Source: Synechocystis sp. PCC 7509 (GTDB lineage: Bacteria > Cyanobacteriota > Cyanobacteriia > Cyanobacteriales > Chroococcidiopsidaceae). Taken from it: a stretch of DNA of 64,000 bases. The notes under the pieces were generated by a model. That model saw nothing but the letters and a program-made list of their open reading frames with translations. It did no database searches and had not been told where the DNA came from. This document shows, piece after piece, positions 44,538-54,061 of the stretch. How positions within the stretch are numbered: the first letter of the stretch is position 1; every line of letters begins with the position of its first letter. Where the stretch lies: NCBI RefSeq assembly GCF_000332075.2, contig NZ_ALVU02000001.1, positions 1,941,193-2,005,192 of the forward strand. The letters run 5' to 3'. Both the position numbers and the translations under genes were made by a program.

Positions 44538-45986
44538 CTACTCGATTTTTGTCCCAAAAGTTTTGGTGGCAGGATCGGGAGGTGTTTTTAAGCTAGAAAT
44601 TTCCTCATCTAAGGGATTGGAAGGAAAAACCACTCGCAACAAAGGCGGTGCTAAAAAAGTGGTCAAAATTACCATAACAATAATTGCGGCTTCTAAAGGT
44701 TTAGAAAGAGCGCCACTAGCTGAACCTACCCCAGCAAATACTAGCCCTACTTCACCTCTAGGAATCATACCTACACCGATCGCTAAACGATTAATTTGCG
44801 GTTTACCAAATACGGCTAATCCCGTAACTAATTTACCAACTATAGCGATCGCCATTAAAAAACTAGCAATAATTAAACCCTCGCGGTTACTGGGTTCAAA
44901 GGGATTAAGTACGCTTAAATCAGTTTTAGCGCCGACACTAACAAAGAAAATTGGCACAAATAAGTCAGCAATCGGACGTACTTGATGTTCGAGTTCTTCG
45001 CGTTCATCGGTTTCATCAAGGACTAAACCCGCCGCAAAAGCGCCTAAAATTGCTTCTAAATGAATTGCTGCGGCTAAGTAAGACAACAAAAAAGCAAAGA
45101 TAAAGGCAGGTATAGTTAATCTACCGCGAGTTTTGAGACGCTCGGAAATAGCCACAAAGGACTTATTAAATACTTTTCCTAGCAAAATTGCCCCAAGCAA
45201 GAAGCTAGTAGCACTAATAATCAAATAAATGACATTGCTAACATCAACTTCCCCAGTTTTTGCCAAACTAGCCACCACAGCTAAAACAATAATCCCTAGC
45301 ACATCGTCAATTACCGCCGCTCCTAAAATAATTTGCCCTTCCGTTGAAGTCAGCTTGCCTAATTCTGATAAAACTTTAGAGGTAATACCAATACTTGTAG
45401 CCGTCAAAGCCGCGCCCGCAAAAATCGCTGGTATAGCTGCAACGTGAAATAAAGTCATTAAACCGATAGTTCCTGCCGCAAACGGCACAATTACACCCAC
45501 AAAGGCTACTACTACCGCTTGATAACCAACCGCTAATAGTTCCTTTAAGTTTGATTCCAAGCCAATTTCAAATAGGAGGATAATTACTCCTAACTCTGCC
45601 AAAACTGAAATCACCTCACTTTGCCCCTTAAAAGTGGCGGCTACTGCGCTTGGCTCTAAGCCTGCGGTAGTTTGTAGTAAGGTCATAATCAGCGAACTAG
45701 AACTATCGCCGCCGCCTTCAGGGAACACCAAAATATCTAAAGCCGAAACACCGATGACCACGCCGCCGACTAATTCTCCGAGGACTGGTGGCAAGCCAAA
45801 GCGATTAGATATTTCTCCGCCAATTTTGCTAGCAAGGTAAACGGCAACTAAACTTAGCAATACTCCTGCAAGAATAAGGGGACTACTTTCAGTTTCTGTG
45901 GTGGTGGTAAGTACAATCGTCTTGCTCCAAGTGGGAACAAGCGTTAATAGTGGCAAGTCAAACCCAGTAATTGCTTCTATTTCCAT
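44538..45986 (-). CDS. CPA2-family Na+/H+ antiporter (NhaS3-like)
   Basis: 482 residues, about twelve transmembrane helices. The family regions are LPPVLGELVGGVVIGVSALD, LLFEIGLESNLKELL, and the transport-site helix LGAAVIDDVLGIIVLAV with the paired Asp residues required for CPA2 transport; AILGAFAAGLVLDETDER and GMIPRGEVGLVFAGVGSASG follow. It closely resembles the NhaS3 antiporter placed in the thylakoid or plasma membrane of Synechocystis, which exchanges Na+ for H+. The C-terminal tail is short, with no RCK/TrkA-N domain. Symbol left blank because paralogues exist. Confidence 0.85.
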   Translation of the reverse strand: MEIEAITGFDLPLLTLVPTWSKTIVLTTTTETESSPLILAGVLLSLVAVYLASKIGGEISNRFGLPPVLGELVGGVVIGVSALDILVFPEGGGDSSSSLIMTLLQTTAGLEPSAVAATFKGQSEVISVLAELGVIILLFEIGLESNLKELLAVGYQAVVVAFVGVIVPFAAGTIGLMTLFHVAAIPAIFAGAALTATSIGITSKVLSELGKLTSTEGQIILGAAVIDDVLGIIVLAVVASLAKTGEVDVSNVIYLIISATSFLLGAILLGKVFNKSFVAISERLKTRGRLTIPAFIFAFLLSYLAAAIHLEAILGAFAAGLVLDETDEREELEHQVRPIADLFVPIFFVSVGAKTDLSVLNPFEPSNREGLIIASFLMAIAIVGKLVTGLAVFGKPQINRLAIGVGMIPRGEVGLVFAGVGSASGALSKPLEAAIIVMVILTTFLAPPLLRVVFPSNPLDEEISSLKTPPDPATKTFGTKIE

Positions 45987-46130
45987 TAGCTATCTAAAAA
46001 TCATCTTTTTTACTGTACAAGAAGATTGCAAGTAAGCCGTATCATCAAGATTAATTGGTGCTACGAGCGATCGCGCGGATTAGAGACAATATTTGGAATG
46101 ATTGAGAATATTTTGGTAAACTAACAATCC

Positions 46131-46916
46131 ATGAAACTTAAGTTGATAAATAACTCGTCCGTAAAAAAACAAAGCATCAGCAAAAATTTACGCCAAGGTG
46201 TTGTATTAATATTTTTAGCTTTTGGTCTACTCAGCGTAACCACCTATAGCTCTTTTGCTCAAGACCGAGGACAAGTACAAAATATGTTAATGCGAACTTT
46301 AACCGTTAACGGTCGCGGCACTGAATCAATTCCCACGACCTTGTCAGAGGTACGTTTGGGCGTAGAAGTCCAGGGAAAAACTGCGGCGGCGGCTCAACAG
46401 GAAGCAGCTAAACGTTCTAACGCGGTAGTAACTTTACTCAAATCTCGGCAACAAGTTGAGAAGTTAGAAACTGCGGGTATTAGCCTTAATCCCGTTTACA
46501 GTTACAACAACAATACGCAAAAATTGACGGGTTATACGGCAACTAATACTGTAAGTTTTCGGATTCCTACCGAAAGTATTGGTAATTTATTAGATGAATC
46601 CGTCCAAGCGGGGGCGACTAAAATTGATGGCATTAGTTTTACTGCTACCGATAGCGCCATTTTAGCTGCCGAACAAGCAGCATTGAGAAAAGCTACTCAA
46701 AACGCCCAACAGCAAGCTAATTCTGTTTTAGGTGCGCTAAGTTTTACGGCTAAAGAGATTGTCAGCATTCAAATTAATAATGCTTCTCCCCCTCAACCCC
46801 AACCTCTAGTGCAGTACGAAGGTGCCGACCGTCTTGCCACTGCTAAGGTTTCTACTCCGGTCATCGGCGGCGAACAAAAGGTAGAAGCTGCCGTTACATT
46901 GCAAATTAGTTATTAA
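46131..46916 (+). CDS. SIMPL-domain (DUF541) periplasmic protein
   Basis: 261 residues. An N-terminal hydrophobic segment (22-43, GVVLIFLAFGLLSVTTYSSF) acts as signal. The rest matches the SIMPL/DUF541 pattern: TLTVNGRGTESIPTTLSEVR, KTAAAAQQEAAKRSNAVVTL, GYTATNTVSFRI, GATKIDGISFTA and KVEAAVTLQISY. Such proteins are found in periplasms of many bacteria; some are linked to oxidative stress (YggE). Function here unknown. A strong terminator follows. Confidence 0.9.
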   Translation: MKLKLINNSSVKKQSISKNLRQGVVLIFLAFGLLSVTTYSSFAQDRGQVQNMLMRTLTVNGRGTESIPTTLSEVRLGVEVQGKTAAAAQQEAAKRSNAVVTLLKSRQQVEKLETAGISLNPVYSYNNNTQKLTGYTATNTVSFRIPTESIGNLLDESVQAGATKIDGISFTATDSAILAAEQAALRKATQNAQQQANSVLGALSFTAKEIVSIQINNASPPQPQPLVQYEGADRLATAKVSTPVIGGEQKVEAAVTLQISY

Positions 46917-46921
46917 TTCAG

Positions 46922-46952
46922 AAGGCAGAAAACTTTGATTTTCTGCCTTTTG
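46922..46952. terminator. Bidirectional terminator between SIMPL gene and ssb
   Basis: AAGGCAGAAAA and TTTTCTGCCTT form an 11-bp stem with a six-base loop, followed by TTGTTT on plus and preceded by a T-rich stretch on minus. It sits between two convergent stops. Confidence 0.8.
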
Positions 46953-46953
46953 T

Positions 46954-47316
46954 TTACATTGCGCTGCTACTACCGCTAAACGAGTTACCCTCATCTTCGC
47001 GTTTAGAACCTAATAGTTCTAGTCTTTCTACTAAAATGACTGGTGAAGAACGATTTGTTCCTGTAGTGCGATCGCTCCAAGTGTCAAACTTTAAAGAACC
47101 TTTTACCCCAATTTGCTTACCTTTACGGACATAGTTAGCCGCGACTTCCGCCGTTTTATCCCACATTTCTAAGGTAAACCAGTCGGGTTCGTCGCTATTG
47201 CGCGATTGACGATTGACTGCCAGCGTCAATTTACAAACTACTTTACCACTCGTTAAATATTTAACATCTGGATCTTTGCCGACGCGCCCCACCAGATGTA
47301 CAACGTTAAGACTCAT
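46954..47316 (-). CDS. ssb: Single-stranded DNA-binding protein
   Basis: 120 residues, OB fold: LNVVHLVGRVGKDPDVKYLT, CKLTLAVNRQSRNSDEPDWF, AEVAANYVRKGKQIGVKGSL. It coats ssDNA during replication and repair. It lacks the acidic DDDIPF-type tip; the end is REDEGNSFSGSSSAM, so partner contacts may differ from those of E. coli SSB. A LexA-type box lies 11 bp upstream of the start. Confidence 0.92.
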   Translation of the reverse strand: MSLNVVHLVGRVGKDPDVKYLTSGKVVCKLTLAVNRQSRNSDEPDWFTLEMWDKTAEVAANYVRKGKQIGVKGSLKFDTWSDRTTGTNRSSPVILVERLELLGSKREDEGNSFSGSSSAM

Positions 47317-47327
47317 AATTAATTTAC

Positions 47328-47341
47328 AGTACAGGTGTACT
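47328..47341 (-). promoter_or_regulatory. LexA-type operator upstream of ssb
   Basis: AGTACAGGTGTACT is a nearly perfect palindrome and fits the cyanobacterial LexA consensus RGTACNNNDGTWCB at every position. It lies 12-25 bp before the ssb start, where LexA binding would block transcription or initiation. ssb is a classical SOS gene, which adds support. Confidence 0.65.
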
Positions 47342-47482
47342 CTACAATCGTGCCTCTAATCGCCAAAAATTGCAAATCAAACTTTAAGCAGTTTAAAAAT
47401 TAACGTGTAGTTTGTTCTTTTTACTTAGGCAACAAAGGATTTTTATGGCGACTAGCATTGCCAAGTTTTACTTATTTAATAA

Positions 47483-47516
47483 AAAAACCTCTAACAATAG
47501 ATAGTTAGAGGTTTTT
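47483..47516 (-). terminator. Terminator of the atpB-atpC unit
   Basis: AAAACCTCTAAC and GTTAGAGGTTTT form a perfect stem of 12 or more base pairs with an 8-nt loop. On the minus strand it is followed by a run of T residues. It lies 18 bp beyond the atpC stop. Confidence 0.88.
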
Positions 47517-47533
47517 ACTTAGACAAACTAATT

Positions 47534-47947
47534 TTAAACCATGCCACCCGCCGCTTGAAACCGAGCGCGGGCGCGTTTATAAGCTTGATTTGCTTGAATT
47601 TGCTCTTGGCGATTAGCATTGGTTGATTGATTCAACTTAGCCTCAGCTTGAGTATAAGCAGTCCGGGCAGTTTCTAAATTAATAGTATCGCCGCGTTCTG
47701 CCCCGTTGACGAGAATTGTGACTTCATTATTTTCAACTTCGGCAAAACCACCCATTAAAGCGATCGCAATCCATTCACGATTAGAGTTAGGACGAACCCG
47801 CATTACTGCTGTATCTAAGGCAGTTAATAGCGGCGCGTGTCCGCTCAAAATACCCAATTGACCAGTGGTACTAGGCAAAATTACTTCTTCAGCCGTAGCG
47901 TCCCAGACGGTCTTATCTGGAGCAACTACACGAACAGTTAATGTCAT
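47534..47947 (-). CDS. atpC: ATP synthase epsilon subunit
   Basis: 137 residues. The N-terminal beta-sandwich ([40 protein letters not shown]) and the C-terminal helical hairpin with [20 protein letters not shown] are typical of the thylakoid F1 epsilon subunit. It couples rotation to the beta subunits and inhibits ATP hydrolysis in the dark. It follows atpB by 72 bp, in the detached atpB-atpC order that cyanobacteria and chloroplasts share. Confidence 0.96.
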   Translation of the reverse strand: MTLTVRVVAPDKTVWDATAEEVILPSTTGQLGILSGHAPLLTALDTAVMRVRPNSNREWIAIALMGGFAEVENNEVTILVNGAERGDTINLETARTAYTQAEAKLNQSTNANRQEQIQANQAYKRARARFQAAGGMV

Positions 47948-48019
47948 AAAAAATAGGTTGTTGTAAGGGAGACAAAAAAAGGGAGCTAAGAAAGAATATT
48001 TCTCTCTTAGCTGTTACCT

Positions 48020-49480
<1,461 letters not shown>

Positions 49481-49704
49481 TTATTAATTTAGCTGTTTCG
49501 GCGTTGAAAAATTAAAATTGCCATTGTTCAGATTATCACCCAAAGGGTAACGATTCTAATAGTTTATTATCGCGCGAAGCTGCTCCGCCTTATATATTTT
49601 TTCACTGATGATCTAACTTTTGCCCTTTACCATAAAACGAACAGCACGATATACTCCAAAATAAGATATGTAAGCTTATTTGAAATTTTCAGAGAAACGG
49701 GTCT

Positions 49705-50343
49705 ATGACATCTTATGCTACCTCGTCAGCCAAGGCTGAAATGAGCGAACTTAGGCGATTGAAGACAATTATGCCGCCAGAATTGCAAAGTTGGGTGAGC
49801 GTTGAAGGTACAACAGAAGTAAATCCTCCGCTAATCCGTTCTGAAGAAGTTGGTAGCGACCAAGTAGAAATTCAGATTGACTTGGTAAAATGGGATGCTT
49901 TGGCAATGGATCAGCGCAATTTATTATTTTGGCACGAAATATCTCGTGTTCAGAACGACACTATCCCCAAAGACGGCTGGGAAATGGCAGCGTTAGCCAT
50001 TGGTTTAGGCGGTGCAGTGGGCGAATTATGGGTACAAGACATATTATTGCTAATCCTGGCACTTAGCTTGTGCGGAGTCTCCGGTTATCGTTTGTACGTG
50101 AAGAATAACGGCGAAAAGCAGCTAAAAGTAATGACCGATGCGGATGAAAAAGCGATCGCACTTGCTACTCGTTTTGGTTATACTCTCCCCAATGCCTACA
50201 AAAGCCTTGGTAGTGCCTTAAAAACTCTCATCGATCAAACTTCTAGTAAAAGCCAACGCACTAAGTACGAGCGCCGCTTGCAAGCATTGAAACGCAGCGC
50301 CAACAAAGCTAAAGCTAAAGTCCAATCTGCTCAGGTAGAGTAG
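49705..50343 (+). CDS. DUF3318 family membrane protein
   Basis: 212 residues. The N-terminal part MSELRRLKTIMPPELQSWVS and WDALAMDQRNLLFWHEISRV identify DUF3318. A pair of hydrophobic helices (about 95-135, AALAIGLGGAVGELWVQDIL, LLILALSLCGVSGYRLYV) anchors it, and a basic C-terminal helix ends with KRSANKAKAKVQ. The HEISR motif resembles a metalloprotease HExxH but lacks the second His. The family is mostly cyanobacterial; no function is established. Confidence 0.85.
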   Translation: MTSYATSSAKAEMSELRRLKTIMPPELQSWVSVEGTTEVNPPLIRSEEVGSDQVEIQIDLVKWDALAMDQRNLLFWHEISRVQNDTIPKDGWEMAALAIGLGGAVGELWVQDILLLILALSLCGVSGYRLYVKNNGEKQLKVMTDADEKAIALATRFGYTLPNAYKSLGSALKTLIDQTSSKSQRTKYERRLQALKRSANKAKAKVQSAQVE

Positions 50344-50396
50344 ATTTAAAAAGTAGAAACGAGGCAAGCAGAAATAAACCTGTAGCCTCTTAAAAA

Positions 50397-50634
50397 CTAA
50401 TAACGTGAAGTAGCTCCAGCTTGCTTTAAAAGAGCAATAACTTCGTCAAAGGGTTTATTTGGTTCATGCTCTGAGTGTTTGCCCAGTTCAGCATATTCCA
50501 GAGGATTGCTTTAATGCAGTATTTCCGTCCCAATGAGCTAAATTTAGGTTTGCACCGCCTTCGATTAGTGCTTGGATAACATCAACACTTGAGCATCTTA
50601 CCGCATACGTTAAAGCAGTTCTACCTTTAGCATC
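50397..50634 (-). pseudogene. Ankyrin repeat protein, 3' remnant
   Basis: Downstream of the TAA at 50635-50637 the same frame continues DAKGRTALTYAVRCSSVDVI and ALIEGGANLNLAHWDGNTAL, a further ankyrin repeat. It then shifts frame near 50515 to NPLEYAELGKHSEHEPNKPF and ends at 50397-50399. The nonsense codon and the frameshift remove the last repeats of the gene at 50635. Confidence 0.8.
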
Positions 50635-52110
50635 TTATTTGTCTGCATCTGCTCCTCTTTGAAGCAACAGATGAATCATCGCCGCCCGATTGGTAGCAAA
50701 GAACGTACTAGCAGCTTGCATTAGCGGAGATGTATCAGGTAAGCCGTCGTCTGTTTCATCTGGTAAATTGGGATCTGCTCCCGCATCTAATAAAGCCTCG
50801 ATTACTGGTATGTATCCCCCCTGAATCGCCACCGAAAGCGCTGTGCGACCGCAAGCACTAATGGCATTGACATCTACACCCCCGGCAATTAATTCTTGCA
50901 CTTGTCTCAACTTCCCGTATAGAGCAGCATCAACAAGTTTTTCAACTGACTTGTTCTGTTCCCTAGCTCTTGTTCTAATTGCGTTTGCTATTTCTTGTTC
51001 CCCATCGTGATCGCCAATGGCACGAATTTTATTATTAACTAGAGGATAAAGAAACTCATAAACTTCACGATGACCCGCTTGTGCAGCACGCATTAACGGC
51101 GTGTCACCCTGACTCCAAGCACTTGCATTTGCTCCTCGTTCTATAAGAAGTTTTACAATTTCCAAGTGTCCCTCATTGCAAGCATCTATTAGAGCAGTTT
51201 GTTTGTCTTCTTCGTGTCCTTCAACTTCAGCACCCGCATCCAGCAGTAGGCGGACAACTTCTAAATGTCCCTTTTCCGCCGCCGTATGCAATGGTAACTC
51301 GTCAAATCCTCTATTAACATTTGCTCCGACGGCAATTAGTTGTCTAACAATTTCTACGTTACCTTTACGAGCCGCCATAACTAATACTGGTGTTTCGTGC
51401 CAAACGGACGGATTTGGACTTGCACCCGCTTGAAGTAAAGCTTTAACCGTGTTAACATCGCCTGCTAAAACTGCCGCTCCGAGTGGGGTGCTTGCGGAGT
51501 CTTCCTCATAGTCTTCATCTTCCTCCTCGTCTTCGTCTTCATCTAATACTGCTTCCTCTGGTTTAGTGTTAGAAAAAGCATCCACTACTGATATCAAGCC
51601 GCTATAAAAGTTTTTGGCTTCTTCCGGCGCATCTTCCGTTGCTTGGGCAATAAGTTCGCCCAGATTATTTCCACTAGGTAATCGACTACTGTTAATTTGG
51701 GGATTAAAAACCAATGGTTCTTTGTCAGGATTGACTTTACTTCCGGCGGCAATCAATAGGTGAATAATCTCTGAGTTACCGATACTAGAGGCTAAAGTTA
51801 GGGGGGTTTGCCCGTCAGAGTTTTTTTGTTCGAGGGAAATTTCTGAGGTTAGCCGTTGCTTCACTTGCTCAACATCAGAGCGCCCAATTGCTGTAAACAG
51901 TTCAGATAAGCGATCGCTATTATTCACAATTCTCTCTTTTTTAGCTACTTGTGCCTCAAATAGTATGCCCAAGTTGCGGAGAACCATAACAAGCGATCGC
52001 TGCCAAATTTTAATTGTCTTATCTTTACTGCTATTAACTAAAGTATCTCCTGATCGACTGCTAGCAATTGACAGCACCCAATCAGTATGACTAGAAAGTT
52101 TGTGTAACAA
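50635..52110 (-). CDS. Ankyrin repeat protein, truncated part of a WD40-ankyrin fusion
   Basis: 491-residue frame. Residues 1-38 are the last WD40 blade (LSSHTDWVLSIASSRSGDTL, DKTIKIWQ), so the true gene began further upstream and this start is artificial. About ten ankyrin repeats follow (DGQTPLTLASSIGNSEIIHL, STPLGAAVLAGDVNTVKALL, LPLHTAAEKGHLEVVRLLLD, GDTPLMRAAQAGHREVYEFL). An acidic spacer EDEDEEEDEDYEEDSAS separates repeats 1 and 2. The frame stops at a premature TAA. Ankyrin repeats bind proteins; no partner is suggested. Lesions at both ends suggest decay, although the middle is intact. Confidence 0.7.
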   Translation of the reverse strand: MLHKLSSHTDWVLSIASSRSGDTLVNSSKDKTIKIWQRSLVMVLRNLGILFEAQVAKKERIVNNSDRLSELFTAIGRSDVEQVKQRLTSEISLEQKNSDGQTPLTLASSIGNSEIIHLLIAAGSKVNPDKEPLVFNPQINSSRLPSGNNLGELIAQATEDAPEEAKNFYSGLISVVDAFSNTKPEEAVLDEDEDEEEDEDYEEDSASTPLGAAVLAGDVNTVKALLQAGASPNPSVWHETPVLVMAARKGNVEIVRQLIAVGANVNRGFDELPLHTAAEKGHLEVVRLLLDAGAEVEGHEEDKQTALIDACNEGHLEIVKLLIERGANASAWSQGDTPLMRAAQAGHREVYEFLYPLVNNKIRAIGDHDGEQEIANAIRTRAREQNKSVEKLVDAALYGKLRQVQELIAGGVDVNAISACGRTALSVAIQGGYIPVIEALLDAGADPNLPDETDDGLPDTSPLMQAASTFFATNRAAMIHLLLQRGADADK

Positions 52111-52450
52111 TAAACCTGTTTCTAAAGACCAAATATTGATACATTTACTCCCGCACTAGCAATTTTTTGTCTAAGGTAAAAGCAACCGCTACTACTCTGC
52201 CTTTATGTCCTTGGAGAGTATGAATTATTTTGCCCGTTTGTATCTGCCAAACTTTAAATATTTTGTCCCAACTACTACTGGCAATTTGCTTGCCATCTTG
52301 ACTAAAAACTACAAACCGTACCGAGTCAGAGTGTCTCTTTAAAGTGCGGAGTAATTCACCATTGTGCAAATTACAAATCTTGATTGTGCGATCGCTTCCA
52401 GCAGTAGCAAAAGTTTTTTCATCAGGACTTAGCGCCTTTGTAATAGAGAT
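52111..52450 (-). pseudogene. WD40 remnant upstream of the ankyrin gene
   Basis: Minus-strand reading gives KALSPDEKTFATAGSDRTIK, LLRTLKRHSDSVRFVVFSQD, DGKQIASSSWDKIFKVWQIQ and LQGHKGRVVAVAFTLDKK, at least two WD40 blades. Two frameshifts near 52155 and 52130 separate them from IASAGVNVS and NIWSLETGLLLHKLSSHTDW, which join the frame starting at 52110. No start codon or upstream blades remain. The ancestral product was a WD40-ankyrin fusion. Confidence 0.7.
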
Positions 52451-52709
52451 TGGTTTTTAAATTAAATTAAATGTGCTATTTTATACAAAGCTCTATTATT
52501 ACTTTCAAATTAAGTTAGAGACTTTTAGGAATTGTGGCAAATATTGCCAGCAAAATATATTCTAGTAAATTAATCTATTTGGGTGAAATTTTGATACTTT
52601 CTAATTTATGTTGATTCCAACTTAAGGAAACATAATATAGTTTGCAGGAATTTAATAAACAAATAATATATTTGGGTTATTTAACTCTTTTATCAAAGGG
52701 AATTGGCAG

Positions 52710-54061
52710 ATGCTAGAAGCAGAAACAGTATTACAAAATCGCTATCAACTCAAACAAAAGTTAGGTGATAATCCTGCTCGTCAAACTTGGTTAGCCCTAG
52801 ATTCAGAATCACCAGATAATCCCCAAGTTGTAATTAAACTATTAGCTTTTGGCGGACAAATTCAATGGGAAAACCTCAAATTATTTGAACGCGAAGCGCA
52901 GGTACTCAAACAACTAAATCATCCTCATATTCCTAAATACAGAAATTACTTTTGCCTAGAGGATCGCGCCTTATGGTTTGCGCTAGTAGAAGACTATATT
53001 TCTGGCTCTTCCTTAAAATAACTACTAAATCAAAAGTACAGATTTACAGAAAAACAAGTAACTAAAATAGCCGTCAATATCTTAAATATTTTGGGTTACT
53101 TACATCAACTCAACCCGCCAGTATTGCATAGAGATATTAAGCCTAGTAATTTAATTTTGGGTGAAGATGAGCAAGTTTATTTAGTAGATTTTGGTGCAGT
53201 ACAGGATAGCGCTGTCAAAGAAGGAGGAACGTTTACAGTAGTTGGAACTTATGGCTATACAGCAATTGAACAGTTTGGCGGTAGAGCGGTTACCGCTTCA
53301 GATTTATACGCATTGGGAGCAACTTTAATTCATTTATTAACAGGTATTGCTCCGGCGGATTTACCACAAAAAGATTTACGGATTCACTTTAGTGACAAAG
53401 TAAGTATTAGCGCCAGTTTCGTATCTTGAATTGAACAATTGACAGAGCCAAGTTTAGAAAGAAGATTTACTGATGTTAACAAAACACTAGATGCTTTGCA
53501 TAACTATAATAATGAAATTAAAAAAATATTATTAACTAACAAATTTAGATTGGTAGACAACTTTTCTCAAATTAATCGTATTAAATTAACAAAGTCTCCT
53601 AACAGACTATCAACCACAATTAAACCCCTTGTAACTGTTCATAATTTTGATAAAAAAATATTTTACAGTTTTATTGTTGCAACCATTATTATCAGATTTA
53701 ATCCATCATTTGCTTTTGTTTTAGTGATGATATTTTTGTTTTTTACCATAACAGGTCAGATCGACAAGTGGATAGATAGTTCGATGGAACTAAAGATTAA
53801 TATTGAAAATAGTATTCTGGAAATAGAAAGAAAAATATTTGAATAAATTTACCTAGCCAAACAATACTTGTATCACATATTCAAAAAGTTTCTTTTGTAC
53901 CTGAAGTAGATGACAAAGTCCACATAAATTTAGCTGATTCTCAACTTAGAATTGCTCAATATTCCTTTGGTGGGACATTGAGCAATTCTGAACTTATTTG
54001 GTTAGCTCAAGAGATTCAGGATTGGTTAACGCTTCAGAAACAATGGGAAGGGACGCATTAA
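52710..54061 (+). pseudogene. Serine/threonine protein kinase, broken by two stops and a frameshift
   Basis: One frame from the ATG at 52710 to 53846 encodes a eukaryotic-type kinase: NRYQLKQKLGDNPARQTWLA, VVIKLLAFGG (ATP-binding Lys), catalytic loop HRDIKPSNLIL, DFGAVQ and GTYGYTAIEQF. It is broken by TAA at 53019-53021 and TGA at 53427-53429. A hydrophobic segment (about 53660-53750) follows. A -1 shift at 53843 leads to ILVSHIQKVSFVPEVD and NSELIWLAQEIQDWL to a TAA at 54059-54061, a C-terminal part seen in such kinases. The 3' end overlaps the helicase-like gene on the other strand. Confidence 0.82.

Noticed and set aside
49921-49960. HEISR in the DUF3318 protein as a zinc metalloprotease site
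   Set aside because: The HExxH second histidine is absent (HEISR), so the zinc site cannot form.
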